From: Aliivibrio_A sp016764915 | Lineage (GTDB): Bacteria > Pseudomonadota > Gammaproteobacteria > Enterobacterales > Vibrionaceae | Length of the DNA: 64,000 bases | Assembly: GCA_965224595.1 (NCBI GenBank) | Contig: OZ245058.1 | Span: 2,914,001 to 2,978,000, forward strand | Direction: 5' to 3' | Shown here: positions 44,147 through 52,408 of the stretch, piece by piece | Layout of the letters: every line of letters starts with the position of its first letter | Numbering within the stretch: the stretch's first letter is position 1 | The notes under the pieces: generated by a model | What the model saw: only the letters and a program-made list of their open reading frames with translations | Database searches by the model: none | Told to the model about the DNA's origin: nothing | Position numbers and translations under genes: made by a program

Positions 44147-44869
44147 ATGTCAAAAGCATTAGTGATAATAACGGGTGCAAGTTCTGGTATTGGTGAAGCA
44201 ACAGCGCGTAAGTTATCCGCTGAAGGTCATCCGCTTCTTCTATTGGCTCGTAGAGTTGACCGTCTTCAAGCGATGGATTTGCCACATTCAATGTCACGAA
44301 AAGTGGATGTCACCGACGTGGAATCATTTCGTGCTGCAATCGCTGAAGCCGAAGCTGAATTTGGGCCTGTTGGTGGATTGATCAACAATGCGGGTATGAT
44401 GCTTTTAGGTATGGCTCATGAGCAAGATCCTGCTGAGTGGAAGACCATGTTTGATGTGAATATTATGGGGTTGTTGAACGGTATTCATTTGGTGCTTGCT
44501 AGTATGAAAGCGCGTAAGACGGGAACGGTCATTAATATTAGTTCTATTGCTGGACGCAAAACGTTCCCGAGTCATGCTGCATATTGTGGTACTAAGTTTG
44601 CGGTACATGCCATCACTGAGAATATTCGTGAAGAGGTTTCAGATGAGAGTGTTCGTTTGATTACTATAGCACCGGGAGCAGTAGAAACAGAGCTATTAGG
44701 TCATACTACCAATCAAGATATTGTTGACGGTTATGGAGATTGGAAAGAGAGCATGGGAGGCGCGATCGCTCCTGAAGATATCGCTAATGCCATCAGTTAT
44801 GCCTACAACCAACCACAGAATGTTTGTGTGCGTGAGATTGTGATTGCCGCTACTCGTCAGCAAGCTTAA
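44147..44869 (+). CDS. Short-chain dehydrogenase/reductase
   Basis: A 240-residue classical SDR. The cofactor motif is TGASSGIGEATA, followed by NNAG (LINNAGMM), the catalytic serine in INISSIAG, and YCGTK (Y-x-x-x-K). The C-terminal segment LGHTTNQDIVDGYGDW is typical of the YdfG-like subgroup (serine/malonic-semialdehyde-type reductases), but the substrate cannot be set. The ATG at 44147 follows TAGGTG; a GTG three codons upstream is the alternative. Divergent from the LysR gene, which probably regulates it. Confidence 0.93.
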   Translation: MSKALVIITGASSGIGEATARKLSAEGHPLLLLARRVDRLQAMDLPHSMSRKVDVTDVESFRAAIAEAEAEFGPVGGLINNAGMMLLGMAHEQDPAEWKTMFDVNIMGLLNGIHLVLASMKARKTGTVINISSIAGRKTFPSHAAYCGTKFAVHAITENIREEVSDESVRLITIAPGAVETELLGHTTNQDIVDGYGDWKESMGGAIAPEDIANAISYAYNQPQNVCVREIVIAATRQQA

Positions 44870-44881
44870 TTCCTATCAGTG

Positions 44882-44914
44882 ATTAAAGGCAGATCATCAG
44901 ACTCTGCTTTTAAT
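44882..44914 (+). terminator. Terminator-like hairpin after the SDR gene
   Basis: A 12-bp stem (ATTAAAGGCAGA / TCTGCTTTTAAT, one G-T pair) with a 9-nt loop, 13 bp after the stop codon. T-rich 3' arm but no long T tract after it. Confidence 0.7.
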
Positions 44915-44984
44915 CGCGTTTTAAAGCAAAGTGCAAAAACTTCGTTCCTTGATAAGTAAGCGTACTCCGGTCACCTGCTTTGAG

Positions 44985-45179
44985 CTAATGATAGTAGTGA
45001 ACGCCTACTTCAAATTCACGTTTCGGTCCCCGTTCTCCCTTCTGCACATAAATCCAATACTGTTGCCCCTTTTCTTCTTATTGTGCATCTGACACTTCAA
45101 CAATCTGGGTATCTAAAATGGCAGCTAATAAAATACGAAAAGTAAGAGTGAGAATATAAATAATTGGAATGAGCTCCCT
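44985..45179 (-). pseudogene. Possible decayed small gene with an in-frame stop
   Basis: On the minus strand a frame reads a hydrophobic segment (LIPIIYILTLTFRILLAAIL), a linker (DTQIVEVSDAQ), an in-frame TAA, then EEKGQQYWIYVQKGERG and PKREFEVGVHYYH before the final TAG. Both halves look protein-like but no start codon or ribosome site is visible. This could be a disrupted small membrane protein or chance. The rest of the gap 44915-45311 shows nothing else. Confidence 0.3.
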
Positions 45180-45311
45180 TTATCTCGGATGATTTTATAG
45201 AAATGGCTATGTTTATGAAAGCTTAAGGTTAAAATTTGATGATAAGCTTCAAATAGAGTGTGTTTTTAATGTACAGTTAGTAAATGACTGAGATATTTTT
45301 GGTAGGGCGAC

Positions 45312-45680
45312 ATGTCAGATATTGAGTTTGTGATTGTTCGAGGCCGTAGGTTAGAGAATTTACTGAAAGAGCATTACCATGCAGAAGGTAAAGGTCTTCA
45401 TCACCTGATAAGCAGCTGTGAAGAACGTCTGCCACATGATGTGATTAAAAAATTGCGATTTATTGCCACGATTAGAAATAAAATTGTACACGAAGATGAA
45501 TATCGTTTAGATGATAAAAGTCGCTTTAAAACGGTATTTGAAGAGTGTGAAGCAGAGTTGGTACCGAGAAGTAACCGATTTATTTGGCGTGTTGCTATTG
45601 CAACTGTACTTATTGTAACAGGACTTGCTTTATGGTTTTATCATTGGCATTGGGATGAAATTACCACTCACTTTTCGTAG
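45312..45680 (+). CDS. DUF4145/HEPN-like protein with a C-terminal membrane helix
   Basis: A 122-residue protein. The soluble part (residues 1-85) is helical and contains IATIRNKIVHEDEY, with R55 and H60 giving the R-x4-H pattern of HEPN/DUF4145 domains. A single transmembrane helix follows (about residues 90-108, VAIATVLIVTGLALW), with a short periplasmic tail. Function unknown. It has a GGTAGGGCG leader; a strong terminator follows the stop. Confidence 0.8.
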   Translation: MSDIEFVIVRGRRLENLLKEHYHAEGKGLHHLISSCEERLPHDVIKKLRFIATIRNKIVHEDEYRLDDKSRFKTVFEECEAELVPRSNRFIWRVAIATVLIVTGLALWFYHWHWDEITTHFS

Positions 45681-45693
45681 AACATTGAGAATA

Positions 45694-45724
45694 AAAAAAC
45701 GGACGCTAAGGCGTCCGTTTTTTA
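45694..45724. terminator. Bidirectional terminator
   Basis: An 8-bp GC-rich stem (ACGGACGC / GCGTCCGT) with a TAAG loop, flanked by a run of A on the left and TTTTTT on the right. It lies between convergent genes at 45312-45680 and 45742-45822. Confidence 0.95.
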
Positions 45725-45741
45725 TGTGAATATTTTGCAAA

Positions 45742-45822
45742 TTAGTACATCATTGGAAGAGTCATTAGACCGACAACAACTGCGATCATCATAAGCCCTT
45801 GTTTTTGAGATGTTGTTATCAT
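45742..45822 (-). CDS. 26-residue membrane microprotein
   Basis: A short frame below usual calling limits: MITTSQKQGLMMIAVVVGLM then TLPMMY. After a polar start, residues 9-26 form a single hydrophobic helix. An excellent ribosome site (AAAGGAG, 8 bp from the ATG) and a sigma-70-like promoter precede it, and a bidirectional terminator lies just after the stop. Together these make a real gene likely. Family and function unknown to me; small single-helix proteins often tune larger membrane complexes. Confidence 0.7.
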   Translation of the reverse strand: MITTSQKQGLMMIAVVVGLMTLPMMY

Positions 45823-45863
45823 ATATCTGCTCCTTTAAATATGATGATTAATTCTTGACAATA

Positions 45864-45893
45864 AGAATAGCATTAATTTCACTGCTTGATCAA
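45864..45893 (-). promoter_or_regulatory. Promoter of the microprotein gene
   Basis: On the minus strand TTGATC (45893-45888) and TATTCT (45869-45864) are separated by 18 bp, fitting sigma-70 boxes. The predicted start site lies about 20 bp before the ribosome site. Confidence 0.55.
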
Positions 45894-46523
45894 GTCCAAT
45901 GTTATGAAAGTCTCAAAATAATAACTTTTAGTTAGTACATCAAGGTCAATTTAGCGTAATTGTCTGTGTGTTTCACTTGGTTAATAACTAACCTTTATGA
46001 TTGATTTTATTATTATTACGTTTCAACTATTTGTTTTATAATGGTTTTTTATATAAATTTCGAGCTCAATTATTGAGCGAGAAATTTATAGCTGTAATTC
46101 TGACAGTTTAGATCTTTGCTGTGTCATATTTGAGTTATTTTGAATTTATTCGATGGTATTTTGACGCTTGTTGGTAATGTGCAATATGAATAGTTATGTA
46201 CAGAGGTGGATTTATCAAAAAGAGTCGCCGTGGAATTGTTATCTTAAAGTATGGGGCTCTAGATCCTATTTATGTATGTTTACCTTATTAAGTTACTGTT
46301 TAATAAGGTTGTACGAAATGAATCTATTATTGAATAAATTGATCAGAGATTCGATATATCTAAGGTCTCTTTTCTGTTATTCATAGTTGGTGATCCGCAC
46401 CATAAGCAAACGATTGCTTTTCATTTTTTCATAGACTCTGTTCTATATCAAAGTGGTTTTTTTAAAATTTGATTTAATAGTATTCAAAATCAGCCGAAAT
46501 AACGTAATTAACGAGGAAGAATA
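45894..46523 (+). other. Gene-free stretch with a candidate transcription unit
   Basis: The stretch has no firm gene, yet shows ordered signals. TATAAT at 46037-46042 could be a -10 box. At 46052-46090 is a large hairpin: arms TATAAATTTC and GAAATTTATA (10 bp) around a GA/GA internal mismatch and a further 6-bp stem GCTCAA/TTGAGC with a TTA loop. At 46404-46428 AAGCAA/TTGCTT followed by TTCATTTTTT resembles a terminator. A 72-codon frame (46168-46386) ends just before it but lacks a ribosome site. A small RNA of about 380 nt is possible. Confidence 0.4.
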
Positions 46524-46763
46524 ATGAGCAATGATATCCATGGGCACCAAATTTTAATGCTACTAATGCAAGCCACTCAACCAATTGACAGAGCTAGCTT
46601 AACAGCGACTGCTGCGGATATGTTTGGTGAGAACGTCACATTCTGCACCTGTAGCCAGCAGGGATTGTCGTTGGATGAACTACTGACCTTTTTCTTGTCA
46701 AAAGGGAAATTAATTGAGCAAGATACTGGATTAATCGGTAATCCTGCGATGAGTTGTTCATAG
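46524..46763 (+). CDS. yecH: YecH-family small metal-binding protein
   Basis: A 79-residue protein with IHGHQILMLLM at the start and a Cys-rich centre (VTFCTCSQQGLSLDELLTFFLSKGK), matching E. coli YecH and the related DUF2492 family, predicted to bind metal through His and Cys. Function not established. A clear GAGGAAG ribosome site lies before the ATG. Single gene. Confidence 0.88.
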   Translation: MSNDIHGHQILMLLMQATQPIDRASLTATAADMFGENVTFCTCSQQGLSLDELLTFFLSKGKLIEQDTGLIGNPAMSCS

Positions 46764-46866
46764 CCGCTAAATTTAATAGAGACTAAGTGAAACTTAGGTT
46801 GCTATACTTGGCCAAAATGTTGTTTTGATAGTTAATTTCGACTATTCATATCATTGAGGACTATGT

Positions 46867-47451
46867 ATGGACGTTATTTCAGCTGCGGTTACGCTCTTTT
46901 TGATCATGGACCCGCTGGGCAACTTACCTATAATTTTATCGATATTAAAACACCTTGATCCAAAACGTCGACGAATTGTCTTAGTTAGGGAGCTATTCTT
47001 TGCTTTGATTATTCTTCTTGTGTTCCTTTTTTCTGGTCAAAAGTTGTTGAATTTCCTCCATGTGTCGACTGAAACTGTCAGCATCTCAGGGGGCGTTATT
47101 CTTTTTATTATTGCGATAAAAATGATTTTTCCACAACCGGGAGGGGTAACAGGGCTAGCAGCAGGGGAAGAGCCATTTTTAGTACCAATGGCGATCCCTA
47201 TGATTGCAGGACCATCTGTGCTTGCAGCACTATTATTATTGTCTAATCATGAACCTAATCGGATGTTCGATTTGTCTCTGGCGGTGATTCTTGCGTGGTC
47301 AGCAACCTTCATTATTCTTATGTTTTATAACTTCTTTCATAAATTATTGGGTGATAAAGGTTTAAAAGCGATCGAGAGGTTGATGGGGCTACTTTTGGTA
47401 ATGATAGCGATTCAGATGTTCTTGGATGGACTTAGAGAGTATTTTGGTTAA
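46867..47451 (+). CDS. yhgN: MarC/YhgN-family inner-membrane protein
   Basis: A 194-residue protein with six transmembrane helices. LFLIMDPLGNLPIILSILKH at the N terminus, ETVSISGGVILFIIAIKMIFP, GEEPFLVPMAIPMIAGPS and IERLMGLLLVMIAIQMFLDG match E. coli YhgN over the whole length. The family is sometimes listed as a neutral amino acid transporter (NAAT), but its activity is poorly defined. Convergent with rsmD. Confidence 0.93.
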   Translation: MDVISAAVTLFLIMDPLGNLPIILSILKHLDPKRRRIVLVRELFFALIILLVFLFSGQKLLNFLHVSTETVSISGGVILFIIAIKMIFPQPGGVTGLAAGEEPFLVPMAIPMIAGPSVLAALLLLSNHEPNRMFDLSLAVILAWSATFIILMFYNFFHKLLGDKGLKAIERLMGLLLVMIAIQMFLDGLREYFG

Positions 47452-47477
47452 CCCCAATCTAAATCGGAGTTAATGTC

Positions 47478-48083
47478 TTACTCTTCCTCACGCTGATAGA
47501 GGCGATAGCTTACTTGACCGGCTGTTTTTTCTCGGTGAAGCTTCCAGTTGGCAGGGGTATCGATGTGGCTCATCTCTTTTTCTGTTTCAATATAGATAAG
47601 AGCACCCTTGGCAAGCCACTGGTTGTCCTCAAGCTGTTTGATAGTATCGTCGAGTAGACCTTTTCTAAATGGTGGGTCAATAAAAACCAAATCGTAGGGT
47701 TGCCCAGGCTTTTGTAAAAAATTTAAAGCATTGTCATGAATTATTTCAACTTTTTCACTTTTTAAAGTGATTTTATTAGTAATAAGCTGTTGATATGCAT
47801 TTTTATCAAGCTCGATCATAGTCACTTTGTCGGCACCTCTTGAGAGTGCTTCAAAGCCTAAACCACCACTACCTGCAAAAACATCCAAGCAGTGAGATTG
47901 GAGTATATCTTTGGCTAACCAGTTGAAAACAGTCTCTTTTATACGATCTGTTGTAGGTCTTAATCCTTCAGAGTTATGGACAGGAAGTTTGCGTCCTCGC
48001 CATAGTCCACTGATGATTCTTATGGAACCATCTCTCTTTTTTGGTGATGAAGAACTCTGAGTTCGTTGCTGACGTTGTACCAT
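47478..48083 (-). CDS. rsmD: 16S rRNA (guanine-966-N2)-methyltransferase RsmD
   Basis: A 201-residue methyltransferase. IRIISGLWRGRKLPV and LRPTTDRIKETVFNWL are the family N-terminal blocks; SAM binding is DVFAGSGGLGFEALSRGA, and the catalytic motif is VFIDPPFRKGL. It methylates G966 of 16S rRNA. The start is uncertain: the frame opens at 48119, but the ATG at 48083 gives a length nearer the family. It is divergent from ftsY, as in E. coli and vibrios. Confidence 0.95.
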   Translation of the reverse strand: MVQRQQRTQSSSSPKKRDGSIRIISGLWRGRKLPVHNSEGLRPTTDRIKETVFNWLAKDILQSHCLDVFAGSGGLGFEALSRGADKVTMIELDKNAYQQLITNKITLKSEKVEIIHDNALNFLQKPGQPYDLVFIDPPFRKGLLDDTIKQLEDNQWLAKGALIYIETEKEMSHIDTPANWKLHREKTAGQVSYRLYQREEE

Positions 48084-48178
48084 AGATTTTTTGACCGGAA
48101 AGAAAATGCTAGTATACACCAGTTTGAACAGACAAGTTTTATACGGCAGATTTTAATATTTAACACTAGGATTTCCTA

Positions 48179-49405
48179 ATGAGCGGAAAAAAGAAGGGCG
48201 GGTTACTATCCTGGCTTGGTTTTGGTGATGAAACTGAAACGGAAAAAAAGAGTCAAATTGAAGAGAGTACTGAGCTAACAAGTGAAGAGTCTCTACTAGA
48301 AAATGAAAGCACTAAAACCGAAATAGCACAAGATGACAGTGCTACTGATGAGAGCGAAGATGTCGTTGAGAGCGAAAGCGACTCTGTGGAGTCTAATCTA
48401 ATTGAAGATGCGGTCGCTGAGGTTGAAGTGACTGTTGAAGTAGAAGCTGAACCTGTGATTCTGGTTGAGCAGGAGAAACCGACGGAAGGTTTCTTTACGC
48501 GGCTAAAGCGCAGTTTACAGCGAACCAAAGAGAATATTGGTTCGGGGTTCTTTGGTCTATTTAGTGGTAAAAAAATAGATGACGACCTTTTTGAAGAGCT
48601 AGAAGAGCAGTTATTGATTGCCGATGTTGGTATGGATACAACGACCAAAATTATTAAATCATTAACAGATAAATCTAGCCGACAAGAACTGAAAGATGGT
48701 GAAGCGTTGTATGGCCTGTTAAAAGAAGAGATGGCGAATATTTTAAAAGATGTCGAGCAGCCATTTGTTGTTGATACCACTCAAAAGCCATATGTTATTT
48801 TAATGGTTGGCGTAAACGGTGTAGGTAAAACCACTACCATAGGTAAGTTAGCTAAACAGCTGCAGAGTGAAGGTAAATCGGTCATGTTAGCGGCTGGAGA
48901 TACGTTCAGAGCTGCGGCGGTAGAGCAGCTGCAAGTCTGGGGGCAACGTAATGATGTTCCTGTGATAGCTCAGCACACAGGTGCTGATAGTGCATCGGTT
49001 ATTTTTGATGCCATTGAGGCTGCGAGAGCACGTAATGTCGATGTCATCATTGCTGATACTGCTGGACGGTTACAAAACAAAGGCTACTTGATGGAAGAGC
49101 TGAAAAAAATCATTCGTGTAATGAAAAAGAGTGATGCTGCTGCCCCGCATGAAATTATGCTGACTTTAGACGCCGCAACGGGTCAAAATGCGATTAGCCA
49201 GGCGAAACTGTTTAGTGATGTTGCTCCTGTTACGGGTATCAACTTAACCAAGCTTGATGGAACAGCCAAAGGTGGTGTTATTTTTGCGATAGCTGATCAG
49301 TTTAAAATTCCAATCCGATATATTGGTGTGGGTGAAGGGATTGATGATTTACGTCCATTTGTTGCTGAAGATTTTATTGAAGCTCTGTTTAGTCGCGAAG
49401 CATAG
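48179..49405 (+). CDS. ftsY: Signal recognition particle receptor FtsY
   Basis: A 408-residue SRP receptor GTPase. The N-terminal 100 residues are highly acidic (ESTELTSEESLLENES, VEVTVEVEAEPV), as in the membrane-associated A domain. The NG domain follows (from GFFTRLKRSLQRT), with G1 GVNGVGKTTTIGKL, DTFRAAAVEQL, DTAGRLQNKGYLMEEL and TKLDGTAKGGV. It docks ribosome-SRP complexes to the membrane. First gene of the ftsYEX-rpoH cluster. Confidence 0.97.
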   Translation: MSGKKKGGLLSWLGFGDETETEKKSQIEESTELTSEESLLENESTKTEIAQDDSATDESEDVVESESDSVESNLIEDAVAEVEVTVEVEAEPVILVEQEKPTEGFFTRLKRSLQRTKENIGSGFFGLFSGKKIDDDLFEELEEQLLIADVGMDTTTKIIKSLTDKSSRQELKDGEALYGLLKEEMANILKDVEQPFVVDTTQKPYVILMVGVNGVGKTTTIGKLAKQLQSEGKSVMLAAGDTFRAAAVEQLQVWGQRNDVPVIAQHTGADSASVIFDAIEAARARNVDVIIADTAGRLQNKGYLMEELKKIIRVMKKSDAAAPHEIMLTLDAATGQNAISQAKLFSDVAPVTGINLTKLDGTAKGGVIFAIADQFKIPIRYIGVGEGIDDLRPFVAEDFIEALFSREA

Positions 49406-49446
49406 CGGTTTAATGCGTCAATGAGATAGAATATGAGGAGCAAGGC

Positions 49447-50121
49447 GTGATTCAATTTCAACAGGTATCAAAAGCTTATCGTGGTGGCCGTCAAGCATTA
49501 CAGAAGGTTAGCTTTCATCTAGAACGCGGTGAAATGGCCTTTTTAAATGGTCATTCAGGTGCTGGTAAAAGTACATTATTGAAATTAATTTGTGCCATTG
49601 AGCGGCCAAGTGATGGCAATATCTTATTTAATGGTCACGATATTACTCGGATCAATAATCAAGATATCCCTTTCTTACGCAGAAATATTGGTATTGTTTT
49701 TCAAGATCATCGACTGCTAATGGATCGTTCTGTATTTGATAATGTGGCATTGCCGATGAGAGTTGAATCTATCAGTGAAAATGACATTAAGCGCCGAGTT
49801 CCCGCAGCACTAGATAAAATTGGTTTGTTGGATAAAATCAAATGCCTACCAAGTCAGTTGTCTGGTGGTGAGCAACAAAGAGTCGGTATTGCCCGTGCTG
49901 TTGTTAATAAACCCATGCTGCTATTAGCGGATGAACCGACGGGAAATTTAGACGCTGAATTGTCACTGCAAGTGTTGAAGTTGTTTGAAGAGTTTAATCG
50001 AGTCGGGGTCAGTGTGTTGATGGCTTCTCATAATATGTCATTAATCAGTAGTCATGATTATCGACGCTTTGAGTTGCAACAAGGCTTTTTGCACGAGGTT
50101 GCCGACTATGGTCAAAAGTAG
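49447..50121 (+). CDS. ftsE: Cell-division ABC transporter ATP-binding protein FtsE
   Basis: A 224-residue ATPase. It has Walker A GHSGAGKSTLLKLI, signature LSGGEQQRVGIARA and Walker B LLLADEPTGNLD. FtsE and FtsX form a complex at the septum that controls cell-wall hydrolases. Translation starts at a GTG after GAGGAGCAAG. The 3' end overlaps the start of ftsX by 14 bp. Confidence 0.96.
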   Translation: MIQFQQVSKAYRGGRQALQKVSFHLERGEMAFLNGHSGAGKSTLLKLICAIERPSDGNILFNGHDITRINNQDIPFLRRNIGIVFQDHRLLMDRSVFDNVALPMRVESISENDIKRRVPAALDKIGLLDKIKCLPSQLSGGEQQRVGIARAVVNKPMLLLADEPTGNLDAELSLQVLKLFEEFNRVGVSVLMASHNMSLISSHDYRRFELQQGFLHEVADYGQK

Positions 50122-51064
50122 TACAAAAACGAGACCTCAGCGTTTAAAAGGGGATGGCTATTTTAGTCAACATATCAAACAGGCTAAGCTGGCTTACCGT
50201 GACCTATTATCAAGACCCATTGGTAATATCCTTACCTTAGCGATTATTGCGATGTCACTGGCTCTGCCTGCCAGTCTGTATTTGGTGGGTAAAAATCTAA
50301 CCGTGGTTGCTGCTGCTTGGCAAGCACCTTCGCAGATCAGTCTCTACCTGGTAGAAAACACTAATGAGACTAAAGCAACCACTTTGCAATCAAGTTTAAA
50401 ACAGTGGCCTGAGATTGAAGGGGTCGTTTATATATCCCCTCAGCAAGGACTTGAAGAGTTCAGTGAACACTCTGGTTTTGACCGCGCTTTGTCTCTGCTT
50501 GATACTAATCCACTTCCTGCCGTTTTGATTGTTACCCCTAATTCAGAGTGGCAAGAGAGGAGTAAAGTTAAAGAGCTAAATAGTCGCTTGATAATGGAAC
50601 CATTAATTGATGAGATTCGAATTGATGATGATTGGTTAGCTAGATTGCAAGCGCTTAAGCATGTTGCTATTACTGTGGGTGTTGTATTGGCGGTATTAAT
50701 GTTTGTAGCCGTGTTTCTGATTGTTGGTAATACATTACGTTTTAATGTATTAGAACACAAAGAAGAGATTCAAGTGATGAAACTGATTGGGGCAACCGAT
50801 CGTTTTATCTTAAGACCTTATTTATATATAGGATTTTGGTTTGGTTTGTTCGGTGGAATCGCTGCTTGGATTTTAACCGCAATAATGACACTGCTGGTCA
50901 ATAGTGCGGTTGCTGAGTTAGCGCTGTTGTATGAAAGTCGCTTCCGTTTAATTGGTTTAACGTGGGATGAGAGCCTGATATTGCTAATGGTTGCATCTTG
51001 TTTAGGCGTCCTAGCCGCCCAGCTATCAGCTATGCGACACTTAAAAGAAATTGAACCCATCTAA
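50108..51064 (+). CDS. ftsX: Cell-division protein FtsX
   Basis: A 318-residue inner-membrane protein with four transmembrane helices and a large periplasmic loop after the first. N-terminal KQAKLAYRDLLSRPIGNILTLAIIAMSLALP and C-terminal FNVLEHKEEIQVMKLIGAT (an ABC coupling segment) match the family. The reading frame is open 18 codons before 50108, but the ATG there gives a start typical of Vibrio FtsX and the usual overlap with ftsE. rpoH follows 116 bp later. Confidence 0.95.
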   Translation: MVKSSTKTRPQRLKGDGYFSQHIKQAKLAYRDLLSRPIGNILTLAIIAMSLALPASLYLVGKNLTVVAAAWQAPSQISLYLVENTNETKATTLQSSLKQWPEIEGVVYISPQQGLEEFSEHSGFDRALSLLDTNPLPAVLIVTPNSEWQERSKVKELNSRLIMEPLIDEIRIDDDWLARLQALKHVAITVGVVLAVLMFVAVFLIVGNTLRFNVLEHKEEIQVMKLIGATDRFILRPYLYIGFWFGLFGGIAAWILTAIMTLLVNSAVAELALLYESRFRLIGLTWDESLILLMVASCLGVLAAQLSAMRHLKEIEPI

Positions 51065-51180
51065 TTAATAATGGTCTTTATAATTGGAAATAAATAGCAT
51101 GACTTGAATTTTGTGCAGTTTACGTCCATTATTGCAACGTTATTTTGAAAAGTGTACAAACAGATGTAATGAGGATTTGA

Positions 51181-52041
51181 ATGGCTAAAAAGATGTATTC
51201 AATGGCAGTGGTGTCACAAGACAGTTTAGACAGCTACCTACGTTCAGTGAATAGCTACCCAATGCTAACGGCTGAAGAAGAGCGTGATCTAGCTGAAAGA
51301 TTATTCTTTAAAGAAGAGATAGAAGCGGCGAAAGGGCTAATATTATCTCATCTTCGTTTTGTTGCGCATGTTGCTCGTGGTTACTCTGGTTACGGTTTAC
51401 CTCTGTCTGATCTGATTCAAGAGGGAAATATCGGGTTGATGAAGGCGGTAAAACGTTTTAATCCCGAAGTCGGCGTACGTCTGGTCTCTTTTGCTGTGCA
51501 TTGGATAAAAGCTGAAATTCACGAATATGTTTTGCGTAATTGGCGTATTGTGAAAGTGGCAACCACTAAAGCACAGCGTAAGCTATTCTTTAATCTTCGT
51601 AAATCTAAAAAGCGTCTTGGTTGGTTCAACAATGGCGAGGTAGAAACGGTTGCGGAAGCATTAGGTGTTGCACCTGCGGAAGTGAGAGAGATGGAAGCGC
51701 GTCTTGCTGCGCAAGATCCAACTTTTGAGGCTCCTGCAGAAGATGATGATAGAAACACGGGTTTTACAGCACCTGTTTACTACTTAGAAGATAAGCATTC
51801 AGATATTGCCTCATCTGTCGAAAATGATAATTGGGAATCTCATACCAATAATCGCTTAGCCAATGCGATTGCCACATTAGATGATCGTAGTCAGCATATT
51901 GTTCGTTCACGTTGGTTAGAAGATAAAAAAACCACCTTGCAAGAGCTTGCTAATACTTATCACGTTTCGGCAGAGCGTATTCGCCAACTTGAAAAGAATG
52001 CGATGAAAAAACTGAAAGAAGCCGTGGGTGACTTCGGCTAG
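51181..52041 (+). CDS. rpoH: Heat-shock sigma factor RpoH (sigma-32)
   Basis: A 286-residue sigma-70 family protein. Region 2 is clear (SHLRFVAHVARGYSGYGLPLSDLIQEGNIGLMKAVKRF), the RpoH-box QRKLFFNLRKSKKRLGW identifies sigma-32, and region 4 is in TLQELANTYHVSAERIRQLEK. It directs transcription of chaperones and proteases. In E. coli, the 5' coding region folds as a heat sensor and FtsH degrades the protein; the same is likely here. Gene order ftsX-rpoH is conserved in enterics and vibrios. Confidence 0.98.
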   Translation: MAKKMYSMAVVSQDSLDSYLRSVNSYPMLTAEEERDLAERLFFKEEIEAAKGLILSHLRFVAHVARGYSGYGLPLSDLIQEGNIGLMKAVKRFNPEVGVRLVSFAVHWIKAEIHEYVLRNWRIVKVATTKAQRKLFFNLRKSKKRLGWFNNGEVETVAEALGVAPAEVREMEARLAAQDPTFEAPAEDDDRNTGFTAPVYYLEDKHSDIASSVENDNWESHTNNRLANAIATLDDRSQHIVRSRWLEDKKTTLQELANTYHVSAERIRQLEKNAMKKLKEAVGDFG

Positions 52042-52062
52042 CTGTATAACTGGGAATTAATG

Positions 52063-52093
52063 AGGCTAATATCGAGAGATGTTAGCCTTTTTT
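52063..52093 (+). terminator. Terminator of rpoH
   Basis: An 11-bp stem (AGGCTAATATC / GATGTTAGCCT, one G-T pair) with a 4-nt GAGA loop, followed by six T. Confidence 0.93.
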
Positions 52094-52408
52094 GTTTCTG
52101 CTAGCTAATGCTATGATCATGTGCATAAGATGGGGATAAGTATGAAGATCTAGAAAGGACTCGTCTGCGTTATAGGTGTTGACTGGCTTTGGCGCTTATA
52201 TTTATATCCACAGCTTAGGAAGGATCATCACTACATGTAGTGGATCCTCTTATGTTGATCACCTTTATCAACGCAATTCACAGCCTTTTCCACAGGCGAA
52301 CAAAAAAACAGCAATATAAAAAGAGTGCTGTTATTTTTGATAAATTACTGTGGAAAAAGTTATAAAATAGTAGACTAAGAAATAGAGATCATAGGAAGGA
52401 TACGATTG
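52094..52408 (+). other. Leader region upstream of glpE with a strong inverted repeat
   Basis: No gene. A notable structure is 52221-52248: AGGATC plus CACTACA pairs with TGTAGTG plus GATCCT (13 bp with a 2-nt AT bulge and essentially no loop). DnaA-box-like 9-mers occur at 52286-52294 (TTTTCCACA) and, inverted, at 52349-52357; a looser one at 52204-52212. AGGAAGGA before the glpE start is a strong ribosome site. Confidence 0.45.

Noticed and set aside
46168..46386. A 72-residue plus-strand frame between the microprotein and yecH.
   Set aside because: It starts at TTG or weak ATG codons without a Shine-Dalgarno sequence and has no recognisable features. It is mentioned only as part of the candidate RNA.
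48253..48780. A 175-residue minus-strand frame opposite the 5' part of ftsY.
   Set aside because: It is a serine-rich shadow of the acidic repeats of FtsY and has no ribosome site.
52204..52357. A replication origin based on DnaA-box-like 9-mers.
   Set aside because: The boxes are few and mostly one base off consensus. There is no AT-rich unwinding region, dnaA/gidA or rctB neighbour.
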